A stretch of 64,000 bases of DNA from Castellaniella sp041677825 (GCF_041677825.1 NZ_JBAYPG010000003.1:62001-126000), one strand, 5' to 3'; shown: positions 1 to 9,067, numbered from the stretch's first letter. Numbers and translations are program-made. The notes: generated by a model not told the origin, from the letters alone.

Positions 1-365
1 ACGGGCGGCGGGGCATAGTACGCCTGCGCACCGGCCTCGATGGGGCGCGCCTTGAGGACTCTTTCTTCGGCCGGAATCTGGCCGGCCTCGAAAATCTGCG
101 ACCAGCGATAGCTGAACCAGCCGTTGCGTATGACCAGGCAGCGCTTGCCCGTGGCGAACTGGCGCGCCACGGCTTCCATGCCGAAGGTGCCGCTGCCCGG
201 TACCACAATGGCTGAATGCGCCCCATAGACCGACTTGAGCGTACGCGAGATATCACGCATGACGCTCTGGAACGAACGGGACATGTGGTTCAGGGCGCGA
301 TCGGTATACACCACAGAATATTCGAGCAGGCCTTCAGGGTCGACCTTGGGCAACAATCCAGACAT
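1..365 (-). CDS. PLP-dependent class V aminotransferase, N-terminal part (runs off window start)
   Basis: The gene starts at ATG 365 and leaves the window at base 1, so only about 121 N-terminal residues are visible. They begin MSGLLPKVDPEGLLEYSVVY and include the phrase VVPGSGTFGMEAVARQF, which matches the small-molecule binding segment of class V aminotransferases of the alanine/serine-glyoxylate group. A GGAG ribosome binding site lies six bases before the ATG. The PLP-binding lysine is beyond the window, so activity and substrate cannot be judged. The family includes alanine-glyoxylate, serine-pyruvate and ureidoglycine-glyoxylate aminotransferases. The last would fit the urate cluster about 33 kb away, but nothing here separates the options. 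Family call is fairly firm, substrate is open. Confidence 0.75.
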   Translation of the reverse strand, partial: MSGLLPKVDPEGLLEYSVVYTDRALNHMSRSFQSVMRDISRTLKSVYGAHSAIVVPGSGTFGMEAVARQFATGKRCLVIRNGWFSYRWSQIFEAGQIPAEERVLKARPIEAGAQAYYAPPP

Positions 366-392
366 GGGTTTCTCCGACGGAACAATGCTGCG

Positions 393-436
393 ATTGTAGA
401 CCAGGGTCCGCCAGTACGCCGCACGACCGCTACAAT
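393..436. promoter_or_regulatory. possible divergent promoters between the aminotransferase and benE
   Basis: A TACAAT hexamer lies on the minus strand at 393-398 and another on the plus strand at 431-436. Each is one mismatch from the sigma-70 -10 consensus, and they form mirror images (ATTGTAG ... CTACAAT). Convincing -35 boxes were not found at 17 bp from either, so this is only a plausible assignment from the divergent gene layout. Confidence 0.35.
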
Positions 437-465
437 ATGCGCCTTTCATGATCGGGTGCACGGCC

Positions 466-1656
466 ATGGCCTCTCACTCTTTTGTCGGTCTTGCATCCAG
501 CTGGCTGCGGGTGTCGCACATTTCATCCGGCCTGATTGCAGTGCTGGTGGGTTATACGAGTTCGGTGGCCATCGTCTTCCAGGCCGCCTGGGCCGCGGGT
601 GCCAGCGACGCCCAACTAGTCTCATGGATGTGGGCACTGGGCATGGGCATGGGGCTCACCTGCATCGCCCTGTCGCTGATCTGGCGCGCACCCATACTGA
701 CGGCCTGGTCGACCCCGGGAGCGGCCCTGCTCGCCACCAGCCTGGGCGATCTGGGCATGGCCCAGGCGATAGGCGTATTTCTGGGCTGTTCCGCCCTCAT
801 CACCCTGAGCGGCATCACGGGCGGGTTCCAGAAAATCATGGACTGGGTACCTGCGCCGCTGGCCTCGGCCATGCTGGCCGGGGTGCTGCTGCGCTTCGGC
901 ATGGACCTGTTTGCCTCCATGCAGGGGCGGCCTTTGCTGGTGCTGACGATGTTCGCCATCTTCCTGCTTGCGCGCCGCAGTCTGGCGCGCTATGCCGTGC
1001 CCCTGGCGCTGCTCGTCGGCATCCTGATCGTCCTGATCCAGGACGACTTGCCCCTGGCCGCCCTGGACTGGACCCCGGCACTGCCAACCTGGACGTCGCC
1101 GGCCTTTTCCTTTCATGCGTTCATTGGCGTCGCCATCCCGCTGTTCATCGTCACCATGACCTCGCAGAATGTCCCGGGTCTGGCCGTACTGCGCGCCAAC
1201 GGCTACGCACGGGTGCCCGCATCGCCCTTGATCACGATCACCGGCGCCACAGGGCTGGTGCTCGGGCCATTTGGCGGATTCTCCTTCAACCTTGCGGCCA
1301 TCACCGCAGCGATCTGCATGAGCCCCGATGCCGACCCCGATGCCACCCAGCGGTACCGGGCTGCGGTATGGGCCGGGCTGTTCTACATCCTTACAGGGAT
1401 TTTCGGCGCCACCGTAGTAGGCCTGTTCGCCGCCATTCCGTTTGAACTGGTGGCCGCCATTGCCGGGCTCGCGCTGCTGGGCACACTGGGCAGCAGCATG
1501 CATGGGGCACTGCGGGACGCCACCATGCGCGAGGCCGCGGCGGTGACGTTCCTGGCAACCGCTTCCGGCATGACGCTGTGGGGCATTGGCAGCGCCTTCT
1601 GGGGGCTGGTGCTGGGTATCATCGCCTTCAGGGTGCTGGCGGCTGGCCGCTCATGA
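466..1656 (+). CDS. benE: BenE-family benzoate/aromatic-acid transporter
   Basis: This 396-residue protein is almost entirely hydrophobic, with about eleven or twelve membrane segments. It carries family features such as SSGLIAVLVGYTSSVAIVFQ near the N terminus, WSTPGAALL, and TMTSQNVPGLAVLRANGY in the second half. The length fits BenE proteins, which are proposed inner-membrane importers of benzoate in symport with protons. I chose ATG 466 (MASHSF) over ATG 448, because family members begin close to the first membrane segment. The 3' end overlaps the convergent liv ABC gene by six bases. No benzoate catabolic genes lie next to it, so the true substrate is uncertain. Family assignment is firm; benzoate specificity is inferred from the family. 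Confidence 0.85.
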   Translation: MASHSFVGLASSWLRVSHISSGLIAVLVGYTSSVAIVFQAAWAAGASDAQLVSWMWALGMGMGLTCIALSLIWRAPILTAWSTPGAALLATSLGDLGMAQAIGVFLGCSALITLSGITGGFQKIMDWVPAPLASAMLAGVLLRFGMDLFASMQGRPLLVLTMFAIFLLARRSLARYAVPLALLVGILIVLIQDDLPLAALDWTPALPTWTSPAFSFHAFIGVAIPLFIVTMTSQNVPGLAVLRANGYARVPASPLITITGATGLVLGPFGGFSFNLAAITAAICMSPDADPDATQRYRAAVWAGLFYILTGIFGATVVGLFAAIPFELVAAIAGLALLGTLGSSMHGALRDATMREAAAVTFLATASGMTLWGIGSAFWGLVLGIIAFRVLAAGRS

Positions 1657-3531
1657 CGGCACAACGCCCAGTGGCCCATGGCCACCTGCGCCAGCCCCCG
1701 CAAACCATCGCCCGGCAGCGTCAGGCGGCAACACCCGGCCATCCTGGAGCACAATCACGCGCGTGGCAAAGCGCTGCACCAGATCCATGTCGTGTTCGAT
1801 GAGCAGAATCGCCACATCCGCCGGCAGCTGCCCGAGGACCTCGAGCAGATGCTGGCGCTCGGCGCGCGACAGGCCTGCCGCTGGCTCATCCAGCACCAGA
1901 AGCCGGGGCCGCTGCACCAGGGCAAGTGCCAGTTCAAGTTGCCGCCGCTGCCCCAGGGCCAGCCGGGCCGTGGGCACCAGGGCCTGGGGCAGCAACTGCC
2001 ATGTGCGCAACATGGCCAACGCCTCGGCCGTCAGTGCATCGTACTCGCACAGGGCACGCCAACACCGCTGGCCTGCGCCGTGTCGCTGTGCGAGCGCGAG
2101 CGCCAGGGACTCCAGCGGCGTCATGGACTCGAACAGCGAGCTGTTCTGGAACGTACCCACCAGCCCGAAACGACTGCGCGCATGCCGGGGCAAGTGCGTG
2201 ACCGGAGCCCCCTGCCAGCAAATCTGCCCCGCCGTGGGCAAGAACGAGCCGGCAAGCAGATGAACCAGCGTAGACTTGCCCGCCCCATTGGGTCCGACCA
2301 ACGCCAGCCGCTCGCCCTGGACAATGCTCAGATCAAGCCCGTCCATGGTGCGCCGCCCGCCCTCGTCCAGGATGAGCCCCGTGGCCTGGAGCAAAGGCGC
2401 GCCATGCTCCGGCAGCTGGCCCGGCCCGTGGATGGCGGTATTCGCCAGGCCAGACACATCGGCCAGCGCCGCCGGCGCCAGGGTCTCCCGGCCTGGCAAT
2501 GGCGCAGTCCCCCACGCCGGCACTGGCGCAGTCCCCGGCAACCCGGAACGGGCGAGGCTGCGCAGCTGTTCTGCCAGACGATCCGCCAGGCCCAGGAGCC
2601 CCCCTCGGGCAAACAGCACCACCAGCACCAACGCCAGACCCAGCCAGAACGGCCAGTATTGCGGATTCAGATCCGACAGGGCATGATGCGCACCCACCAG
2701 GGCCACCGCACCCGCCAATCCACCGTACAGCCGCCCGGCCCCCCCCAGCACCAGCATGATGAGCACATCGGCCGAGCGCTGCAGGCCCAATACTTCCAGA
2801 GACACGAACTGATGTGTCTGCGCCAGCACGGCACCCGCCGCACCGGCACCCATGGCCGACAGAACCACGGCCTGTACCTGCAGCTGGCGCACGGGAAACC
2901 CCAGGGCCGCCATGCGCTGTGGATTGATGCGCACCCCGTCCAGACTGCGTCCATAGGGCGACTGGACCAGACGCCGAAAGAAGATGAACGCCAGAAAGAG
3001 CACCCCTAGGGCATAGAAAAATGCCGTCTGGCCCTGCCAGTCGAATTCGAACACCCCGAACAGCGGCTCGATGCGAAAATCCGACAGGCCATCGACCCCG
3101 CCGGTGAACATGGAAAACCGGTTGGCCAGTTCATACAGCATCAATGACAATCCCAGAGAGATCATCAGCTGGGCCAGCGGGCCCCCACGCAGCAACAGGA
3201 CACTGATCGGCAGGCTGGCCAGACCGGCGCACAGGGCTGCAAGCACCAGGCCCAGCAGAGGATCCCCTGGCCCGTGGATTGCGAGCAGGGCCGCCGTGTA
3301 CGCGCCCAGGCCAAAAAATGCCGCATGCCCCAGTGACAATATGCCCGCATGGCCGAACATCAGATCCAGCGACAGGGCGAACAGCCCCATGATCGCAATC
3401 TGGCACAACAGCAATTCATGACCGGGCCACAGCCACCATGTCAGGACCGGCGCCCCCCAGAACACCCACTCGGCGCGGCGCCAACGCGCCGACGCACGGT
3501 AGGTTTCAGGCAGGCTGCGGGCATGCGTCAT
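1651..3531 (-). CDS. LivM-LivG fusion: ABC permease plus ATP-binding subunit, branched-chain amino acid transporter family
   Basis: This 626-residue protein joins two Liv subunits. The first 330 residues or so are a LivM-type permease: multiple membrane spans, the segment GHAGILSLGHAAFFGLGAY, and MLVLGGAGRLYGG. After a Pro/Gly/Ala linker comes a LivG-type ATPase with Walker A GPNGAGKST, the LivG-specific GTFQNSSLF region, a signature stretch ALGQRRQLELA and Walker B LLVLDEPAAGLS. The ATPase keeps the short C terminus of LivG. ATG 3531 is chosen because its ATGA overlaps the livH stop, which implies translational coupling; an open frame continues upstream but reads through livH. A separate LivF ATPase is normally needed as partner and is not present. 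Substrates of this family include branched-chain amino acids, amides, urea and aromatic acids. Confidence 0.85.
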   Translation of the reverse strand: MTHARSLPETYRASARWRRAEWVFWGAPVLTWWLWPGHELLLCQIAIMGLFALSLDLMFGHAGILSLGHAAFFGLGAYTAALLAIHGPGDPLLGLVLAALCAGLASLPISVLLLRGGPLAQLMISLGLSLMLYELANRFSMFTGGVDGLSDFRIEPLFGVFEFDWQGQTAFFYALGVLFLAFIFFRRLVQSPYGRSLDGVRINPQRMAALGFPVRQLQVQAVVLSAMGAGAAGAVLAQTHQFVSLEVLGLQRSADVLIMLVLGGAGRLYGGLAGAVALVGAHHALSDLNPQYWPFWLGLALVLVVLFARGGLLGLADRLAEQLRSLARSGLPGTAPVPAWGTAPLPGRETLAPAALADVSGLANTAIHGPGQLPEHGAPLLQATGLILDEGGRRTMDGLDLSIVQGERLALVGPNGAGKSTLVHLLAGSFLPTAGQICWQGAPVTHLPRHARSRFGLVGTFQNSSLFESMTPLESLALALAQRHGAGQRCWRALCEYDALTAEALAMLRTWQLLPQALVPTARLALGQRRQLELALALVQRPRLLVLDEPAAGLSRAERQHLLEVLGQLPADVAILLIEHDMDLVQRFATRVIVLQDGRVLPPDAAGRWFAGAGAGGHGPLGVVPS

Positions 3532-4394
3532 GCGCGGCCCCTGGTCGTGCCGCGATGCAGCAAACCCTCGGGGCGCCAGGCCAGCGCAAGCACCATGACG
3601 CCATAAATGATGAAAGCACCCAGTTGGGGCACCCAATACTTGCCCAGCACATCGGCCAGGCCCAGCAGAAGCGCCGCGAGGAACGACCCCCAGATGTTGC
3701 CACTGCCCCCCATGGCCACCACGATCAGGAAATACACCAGATAGCGCAGGGGAAATTCCGGATCCAGGCCCAGCATCTCGACGCCCAGAGCCCCGCCAAG
3801 GCCCGCCAGCCCGCTGCCCAGGGCGAAAGTGAGGGTCAGCAGCCGATCCACATTCACCCCCAGACAGCGCAGCATGGGCGCATTGTCGACGGCCGCACGC
3901 ACATACCGTCCCCAGCGCGTACCGATCACTGCCAGTTGAACCAGCAGCAACACCAGCAGCCCGGCGCCGATGAGAAACAGACGGTATCCGCCCACCTCGA
4001 TACCCCACAGCGACAGCATGCCCGTCAGGAAGTCTGGCAGATGGATCGGCTGCTGGCGTGCACCAAAGGCATAATGTGCACCCGCCACCGCCATGAACAC
4101 CACCCCCATCGAGCACAGAATCTGATCGAGCGCACTCGCCGCACGCAGCCGGCGGTACACCACGGTTTCCAGAGCCCATGCCGCTGCCGCCGCCACAATG
4201 AACGCGAGCGGCAAGGTCCACAGGAACGGTACACCATGGTGGTTGAGCAACATGACACTGACGTAGCCACCGAGCATGGCAAAGGCCCCATGCGCCAGAT
4301 TGACGAATTGCATCAACCCGAGGGTGATGGCCAGGCCGACACTGATCAGGAAGAGAAGCATCCCCAGTGCCAGGCCATCGATCAGCAGGCTCAT
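3528..4394 (-). CDS. LivH-like ABC transporter permease
   Basis: A 288-residue inner-membrane permease of the branched-chain amino acid type. It shows eight or so hydrophobic segments and the family signature around VNLAHGAFAMLGGYVSVML, the coupling region of LivH. The gene sits 13 bases after the binding protein gene and overlaps the livM-livG fusion by four bases (ATGA), so the three form one operon. It would pair with the LivM half of the fusion to make the membrane channel. The start at ATG 4394 has only a weak ribosome binding site, consistent with coupling. The transported compound cannot be told from sequence. Confidence 0.85.
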   Translation of the reverse strand: MSLLIDGLALGMLLFLISVGLAITLGLMQFVNLAHGAFAMLGGYVSVMLLNHHGVPFLWTLPLAFIVAAAAAWALETVVYRRLRAASALDQILCSMGVVFMAVAGAHYAFGARQQPIHLPDFLTGMLSLWGIEVGGYRLFLIGAGLLVLLLVQLAVIGTRWGRYVRAAVDNAPMLRCLGVNVDRLLTLTFALGSGLAGLGGALGVEMLGLDPEFPLRYLVYFLIVVAMGGSGNIWGSFLAALLLGLADVLGKYWVPQLGAFIIYGVMVLALAWRPEGLLHRGTTRGRA

Positions 4395-4407
4395 GGCCCG
4401 ACTGGTC

Positions 4408-5589
4408 TCATCGCCCGGCCTTTACCGGATCGGGTACGGCTTCGATGACGTCGAATTCCACATTCTGCAGCAAACCATCCACCCGATCGACCCGGCGCAT
4501 GTACACGTTCTGCACAATGTCCCGCGTCTCGGGGTCGATACGCACCGGGCCGCGCGGGCTGATCCAGGCGAGATCCCGGGCCGCCGCGACAAAAGCCGCT
4601 GCGCTGGCATCTCCCCCGGTCTTTTCCAGCGCCTCATGGATCAGGCGCATGCCGTCATACCCGGCCACCACCATGAAATTGACACGCTCGCCGGGATGGG
4701 CAGCCTGATACGCCTGCACGAAGGCGTGATTTTCTGGCGAATCATGTACCGCCGAATAATGAAACGATGTGATCAAGCCCAGCGAGGCCTCGCCCAAGGC
4801 GTCCAGCATGTCCTCATCGGTGACATCACCGGTGGCGAGCAACTGGATCCCCGCTTCGGGCAAACCGCGCTCGCGCGCCATCTTGATCAGCGACACCGCC
4901 TGCTCGCCATTGGGCACGAAAAAGAACGCCGCATCCGGCGCAGCATCCTTGATGCGCTGGATGTAGGGGCCATAATCAGGTGTGCTGACCGGTGTGCGCA
5001 ACGTGCCCACCACCTCGCCGCCCAATTCAGTGAACGTCCGACGAAACTGGGCCTCGGCGTCATGCCCGGGGCCGTAGTCGGCGACCAGGGTATGCACCGT
5101 GCGCAGGCCCTGGGCACGAGCCCATTGCGCCAGCGGTGCCGTATTCTGGGGCAGGGTCATGGACACGCGCAGGATATTGGGCGACTTTTCGGTGATGGAC
5201 GAGGTGGCCGCATTCAGGACCAGCATGGGCACCCCGGCCTGTGTTGCCAGCGGGGCCACGGCGAACGCGTTCGGGGTCAGCATGAAACCCGCCAGCATGT
5301 CGACCCGGTCCCTGGCCAGAAGTTCCTGGGCCAGCCGCTTGGCCACGGCCGGTGAAATGCCGGTGTCGTCCTTCACCAGGATCTGCAGTTCACGGCCGGC
5401 CATCTGATCACCGTGCTCGGCCAGATACAAGCGCATGCCCTGCTCGACTTTCTGCCCATAGGCGGCAAATGGCCCGGTCAGCGGCACGATCAGCCCGATC
5501 TTCAGCGGTTCGGCGTACGCCGCGCCAAGCCCCAGCAGGCAGCAGAAAGCGCATGCGACCAGTTGACGAAACCAGGATTGAAACATCAT
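4408..5589 (-). CDS. periplasmic ABC substrate-binding protein, LivJ/LivK-like (type I fold)
   Basis: About 393 residues. After a signal peptide ending near GLGAAYA the mature part begins EPLKIGLIVPLTGPFAAYGQ, the standard start of a Leu/Ile/Val-type binding protein. Later segments such as RELQILVKDDTG and MVVAGYDGMRLIHEAL fit the same family. ATG 5589 or the adjacent ATG 5586 is the start; an AAAGG sits about 8 bases upstream and the longer open frame adds an implausible Arg-rich leader. It is the first gene of the liv operon and follows the flavin reductase gene by only 11 bases. The ligand may be an amino acid, an amide or an aromatic compound; the nearby BenE and PDR-type reductase lean weakly toward an aromatic. 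Confidence 0.85.
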   Translation of the reverse strand: MMFQSWFRQLVACAFCCLLGLGAAYAEPLKIGLIVPLTGPFAAYGQKVEQGMRLYLAEHGDQMAGRELQILVKDDTGISPAVAKRLAQELLARDRVDMLAGFMLTPNAFAVAPLATQAGVPMLVLNAATSSITEKSPNILRVSMTLPQNTAPLAQWARAQGLRTVHTLVADYGPGHDAEAQFRRTFTELGGEVVGTLRTPVSTPDYGPYIQRIKDAAPDAAFFFVPNGEQAVSLIKMARERGLPEAGIQLLATGDVTDEDMLDALGEASLGLITSFHYSAVHDSPENHAFVQAYQAAHPGERVNFMVVAGYDGMRLIHEALEKTGGDASAAAFVAAARDLAWISPRGPVRIDPETRDIVQNVYMRRVDRVDGLLQNVEFDVIEAVPDPVKAGR

Positions 5590-5600
5590 CGACAGGCCTT

Positions 5601-6584
5601 TCAGAGATCGAGCACGAGCCGGGGCGTCAGCGCCCGGGAGACGCATGGCGTGAACTGATCATTGGCCTCGTGCTCTTCGTCGGTCAGATAGGTATCGCGG
5701 TGATCGGGCGTACCCGAACAGACCCCGGTCAGGCAGGTACCGCAGATCCCTTCTTCACAGGATACGGGAATATACACGCCCTGGCGGTCGAGCGCAGAGG
5801 TGATGCTTTCGTCAGCCGGGATCTGGAATATCTCGCCCGTACTCGCCAGTTCGACCTCGAAGGCCACGTCTTCATCGGTCAGCACCGGGCGATCTGCCGC
5901 ATCGAGCGCGAAGCGCTCGCAGCGGATACGCGACTCGACCACCCCTGCAGCACGTGCCTGACCCTGCACCCACTCGATATAGCCTGCCGGCCCACAGATG
6001 TAGATCTGCACATCGCGCTCCGCTGACCGGAGGATCGCGGGAATGTCCGGTCGGCCGGCCACATCGGGCGGCTCGGCCTGATCGAAATACAGGAACAGTT
6101 GCCCCGGGGACAGCATGCCCTGGAGCGCGTCCCGGTATGCCATGCGCGCGGGTTCGCGACAACTGTAATGCAGCTCGAACCCAGCCTTCTGTGCATGCAA
6201 TGCACGGGCCATGCTGAACAGTGGCGTGATGCCGATACCTCCCGCAAACAAAAGGCTGCGGGTCGCATGCATCAGTGCAAAGCGATTGCGCGGCGCGCTG
6301 ATCGGCAGAATATCCCCGACACGAACCCGATCAAAAGCGGCCACGGACCCGCCGCGCGACTCGGGTTCGCGCAGCACGGCAATGTCATACTGACGTGTCT
6401 GGCGGGCATCGCCGGACAGGGAATATTGGCGGATATAGCCGCCCGGCAGGTGCACGTCGATGTGCGCACCCGGCTCATAGGCCGGCAACAGGCCGCCTGC
6501 GGGGTCGACCAGCGTGAACCCGATGATGTCCCTGGCCAGTTCGATACGGCCAGCCACGCGAACCGATAGCGATGCGGTGTCCAT
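5601..6584 (-). CDS. phthalate dioxygenase reductase / VanB-like flavin and [2Fe-2S] oxidoreductase
   Basis: This 327-residue protein has the class IA reductase layout. An FMN-binding barrel comes first (RQYSLSGD near residue 55), then an NAD(P)H-binding domain (LLFAGGIGITPLFSMARAL near residue 110, and YICGPAGYIEWV), and a C-terminal plant-type ferredoxin domain with C276, C281, C284 and C314 (CEEGICGTCLTG ... TPC). Such proteins pass electrons from NADH to Rieske oxygenases such as phthalate dioxygenase or vanillate demethylase. No oxygenase subunit is encoded next to it, so the partner is unknown. The gene lies 53 bases downstream of rpoD and 11 bases upstream of the liv binding protein gene, suggesting cotranscription with the transporter. 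Confidence 0.85.
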   Translation of the reverse strand: MDTASLSVRVAGRIELARDIIGFTLVDPAGGLLPAYEPGAHIDVHLPGGYIRQYSLSGDARQTRQYDIAVLREPESRGGSVAAFDRVRVGDILPISAPRNRFALMHATRSLLFAGGIGITPLFSMARALHAQKAGFELHYSCREPARMAYRDALQGMLSPGQLFLYFDQAEPPDVAGRPDIPAILRSAERDVQIYICGPAGYIEWVQGQARAAGVVESRIRCERFALDAADRPVLTDEDVAFEVELASTGEIFQIPADESITSALDRQGVYIPVSCEEGICGTCLTGVCSGTPDHRDTYLTDEEHEANDQFTPCVSRALTPRLVLDL

Positions 6585-6637
6585 TTCATTGCCCCATTCC
6601 GGCGCACCGGCCTGGACGGCCGGGCATCCGGGTGCTG

Positions 6638-9067
6638 CTACTGCCCCTCGAGGAAGCTCTTGAGCTTGTCGGCACGGCTGGGGTGACGCAGCTTGCGCAG
6701 GGCCTTGGCTTCGATCTGGCGAATGCGCTCTCGCGTGACATCAAACTGCTTGCCAACCTCTTCCAGGGTCTGGTCGGTACTCATCTCGATTCCAAAACGC
6801 ATGCGCAGAACCTTGGCTTCGCGCGGCGTGAGCGAATCGAGCACCTCTTTGACCACATCGCGCATCGAACCATGCAGCGCCGAATCCGAGGGGGATACCG
6901 TACCAGTATCCTCGATGAAGTCACCCAGGTGGGAATCATCATCGTCGCCAATGGGGGTTTCCATGGAGATGGGTTCCTTGGCGATCTTGAGGATCTTGCG
7001 CACCTTGTCTTCCGGCATATCCATTTTCTGGGCCAGCGTCGCGGGATCGGGTTCCGTGCCGGTTTCCTGCAGGATTTGCCGATTGATGCGGTTCATCTTG
7101 TTGATGGTCTCGATCATGTGCACCGGGATGCGGATCGTACGCGCCTGATCGGCAATCGAACGTGTGATGGCCTGGCGGATCCACCAGGTGGCATAGGTCG
7201 AGAACTTGTAACCGCGCCGGTATTCGAACTTGTCGACCGCCTTCATCAGGCCGATGTTGCCTTCCTGGATGAGATCCAGGAACTGCAGGCCCCGGTTGGT
7301 GTATTTCTTGGCGATCGAGATCACCAGCCGCAGGTTGGCTTCAGTCATTTCACGCTTGGCCTTGCGCGCCTTGGCTTCGCCCGTGGCCATGCGCTTGTTG
7401 ACGTCCTTCAGATCCTTCAGGGGCAACACCACGACCTTCTGCAGTTCCATCAGCTTCTGCTGGATCTCCTGCACCGCCGGCGCATGCCGCGCCAGGGTCT
7501 CTGAATAGGGGCGGCCTGCGGCCACTTCCTGTTCAACCCAGGCCAGATTGATTTCATTGCCCGGGAATGTCTTGATGAAATAATTGCGCGGCATCCCTGC
7601 CCGGGTGACACAGATGGCCATGGCGGCGCGCTCATGGCTGCGGACTTCGGCCACCTGGGTGCGCAGGGTATCGGCCAGCCGCTCGACCATCTTGGCCGTG
7701 AAACGCACGCCCTGGAGCTCGGCGTGGATGGCCTCGCGAGCCTGTGCGTAAGCCTCGGAGCGATAGCCTTCGGTTTCGAAGGCCGTGCGCATCTTCGCGT
7801 ACCAGGATTCCACCACTTCGAATTTCTTGAGCGATTTGGTGCGCAAATGCTCGATCTGCTTGCTGCTCATGCCCCCCGCAGGGCCGTCGTCATCTTCCGA
7901 AGTGACCCCGGAACCCGCGTAGTCTTCGCCTTCTTCATCGATCAGGCCATCGACCACGTCGTCGATCTGGGCCGTACCTTCGCGCACCTTCTGGATGTGC
8001 GCAAGAATCTCGCTGACCGTGGTCGGACAGGCGGCAATGGCCATGACCATGTGCTTGAGGCCGTCTTCGATGCGCTTGGCGATCTCGATCTCGCCTTCGC
8101 GGGTGAGCAACTCGACCGTACCCATCTCACGCATGTACATGCGCACCGGATCCGTGGTGCGACCGAAGTCGGAATCCACGGTGGTCAGTGCCGCCTCGGC
8201 CTCGTCTTCGACATCGTCATCGCTGGTGGCCGACGGCACGTTGTCGCTCATCAGCAACTGCTCGGCATCGGGCGCCTGGTCGTAGACCGAGATCCCCATG
8301 TCGCTGAATGTGCTGATGATGCCATCGATCGCTTCGGCATCGACCAGGTCATCCGGCAGATGGTCATTGATCTCACCGTAGGTGAGGTAGCCACGATCCT
8401 TGCCCAGCTTGATCAGGATCTTCAGACGGTTGCGTCGAGCCTCCTGTTCTTCGGGCGTGAGCTGGCTGCGTGCCGGGCTGTCCTTCTCGGCCTTGCCCCG
8501 TTTGCCGCGCTTGGGCAAGGGCTTGAGCTCGGGAATGACCTCACCATCATCGCCCTCATCATTCACATAATCAGCGGCATCACTGCCGCTCTTGGACGGC
8601 CGTCCGGGCTTGCGCCCGCTGGGCACCGCCGCCTTCTTGCCGGCTGTTTTCCCGGCGGCAGCCGCCTTGGCCTTGGTAGCCCTGGTTTTCGTGGCCGTCG
8701 CCTTCGTGGCTGCAGTCTTCGTAGCCGCAGTCTTCGTGGCCGCAGTCTTCGTGGCTGTGGCCTTCGTGGCTATGGCCTTCGCGGTCGCGGCCTTCGTGGC
8801 TGCGGTCTTCGTGGCCGTGGCCTTTGTGGCTGCGGTCTTCGTGGCTGCGGTCTTCGTGGCTGCGGTCTTCGTGGCTGCGGTCTTCGTGGCTGCAGCTTTT
8901 GTCGCCGTGGCCTTGGATGGGGTCGCGGAGCGGGACGCTGCCTTGGGTTCTTGCGCCTGCGAGCTGACAACCTTTTCGACCGACTCTGGCGCTACACGAG
9001 CCGCCTTGGTTTTTGGGGCGGCCGTTTTTTTGGCTGCCGCAGAAGTCGTGCCAGTTTCTTGGGTCAT
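6638..9067 (-). CDS. rpoD: RNA polymerase primary sigma factor RpoD (sigma-70) with repeat-rich basic N-terminal tail
   Basis: The 809-residue protein carries every region of a housekeeping sigma factor. Region 1.1 lies around residues 200-265, region 1.2 at DPVRMYMREMGTVELLTREG, region 2 with LIQEGNIGLMKAVDKFEYRRG and FSTYATWWIRQAI (-10 recognition and melting), region 3, and region 4 near the C terminus with TREAKVLRMRFG-like and DVTRERIRQIEAKALRKL helix-turn-helix. It directs core polymerase to most promoters. The first 200 residues are unusual: a Lys/Ala/Thr pentad tract at about 52-131 and an AT-hook-like GRKPGRPSK at about 151-159. It is the last gene of the rpsU-dnaG-rpoD operon and the ATG has a GGAA upstream. 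Identification is certain; the role of the tail is not known. Confidence 0.97.
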   Translation of the reverse strand: MTQETGTTSAAAKKTAAPKTKAARVAPESVEKVVSSQAQEPKAASRSATPSKATATKAAATKTAATKTAATKTAATKTAATKATATKTAATKAATAKAIATKATATKTAATKTAATKTAATKATATKTRATKAKAAAAGKTAGKKAAVPSGRKPGRPSKSGSDAADYVNDEGDDGEVIPELKPLPKRGKRGKAEKDSPARSQLTPEEQEARRNRLKILIKLGKDRGYLTYGEINDHLPDDLVDAEAIDGIISTFSDMGISVYDQAPDAEQLLMSDNVPSATSDDDVEDEAEAALTTVDSDFGRTTDPVRMYMREMGTVELLTREGEIEIAKRIEDGLKHMVMAIAACPTTVSEILAHIQKVREGTAQIDDVVDGLIDEEGEDYAGSGVTSEDDDGPAGGMSSKQIEHLRTKSLKKFEVVESWYAKMRTAFETEGYRSEAYAQAREAIHAELQGVRFTAKMVERLADTLRTQVAEVRSHERAAMAICVTRAGMPRNYFIKTFPGNEINLAWVEQEVAAGRPYSETLARHAPAVQEIQQKLMELQKVVVLPLKDLKDVNKRMATGEAKARKAKREMTEANLRLVISIAKKYTNRGLQFLDLIQEGNIGLMKAVDKFEYRRGYKFSTYATWWIRQAITRSIADQARTIRIPVHMIETINKMNRINRQILQETGTEPDPATLAQKMDMPEDKVRKILKIAKEPISMETPIGDDDDSHLGDFIEDTGTVSPSDSALHGSMRDVVKEVLDSLTPREAKVLRMRFGIEMSTDQTLEEVGKQFDVTRERIRQIEAKALRKLRHPSRADKLKSFLEGQ
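8675..8914 (-). repeat. 15-bp tandem repeat array inside rpoD (about 16 units)
   Basis: On the plus strand the unit reads roughly GTCTTCGTGGCTGCG, repeated in phase with variation mainly at wobble positions. Four consecutive copies near 8830-8890 are almost identical. Each unit encodes a five-residue block of the type TKTAA, giving sixteen blocks. Because the period is a multiple of three, copy-number change would keep the reading frame. Confidence 0.9.

Noticed and set aside
1678..3009. Long plus-strand open frame of 443 residues
   Set aside because: It lies antisense to the LivM-LivG fusion; the composition (Gln/Arg/His-rich) is typical of a shadow frame of GC-rich coding DNA.
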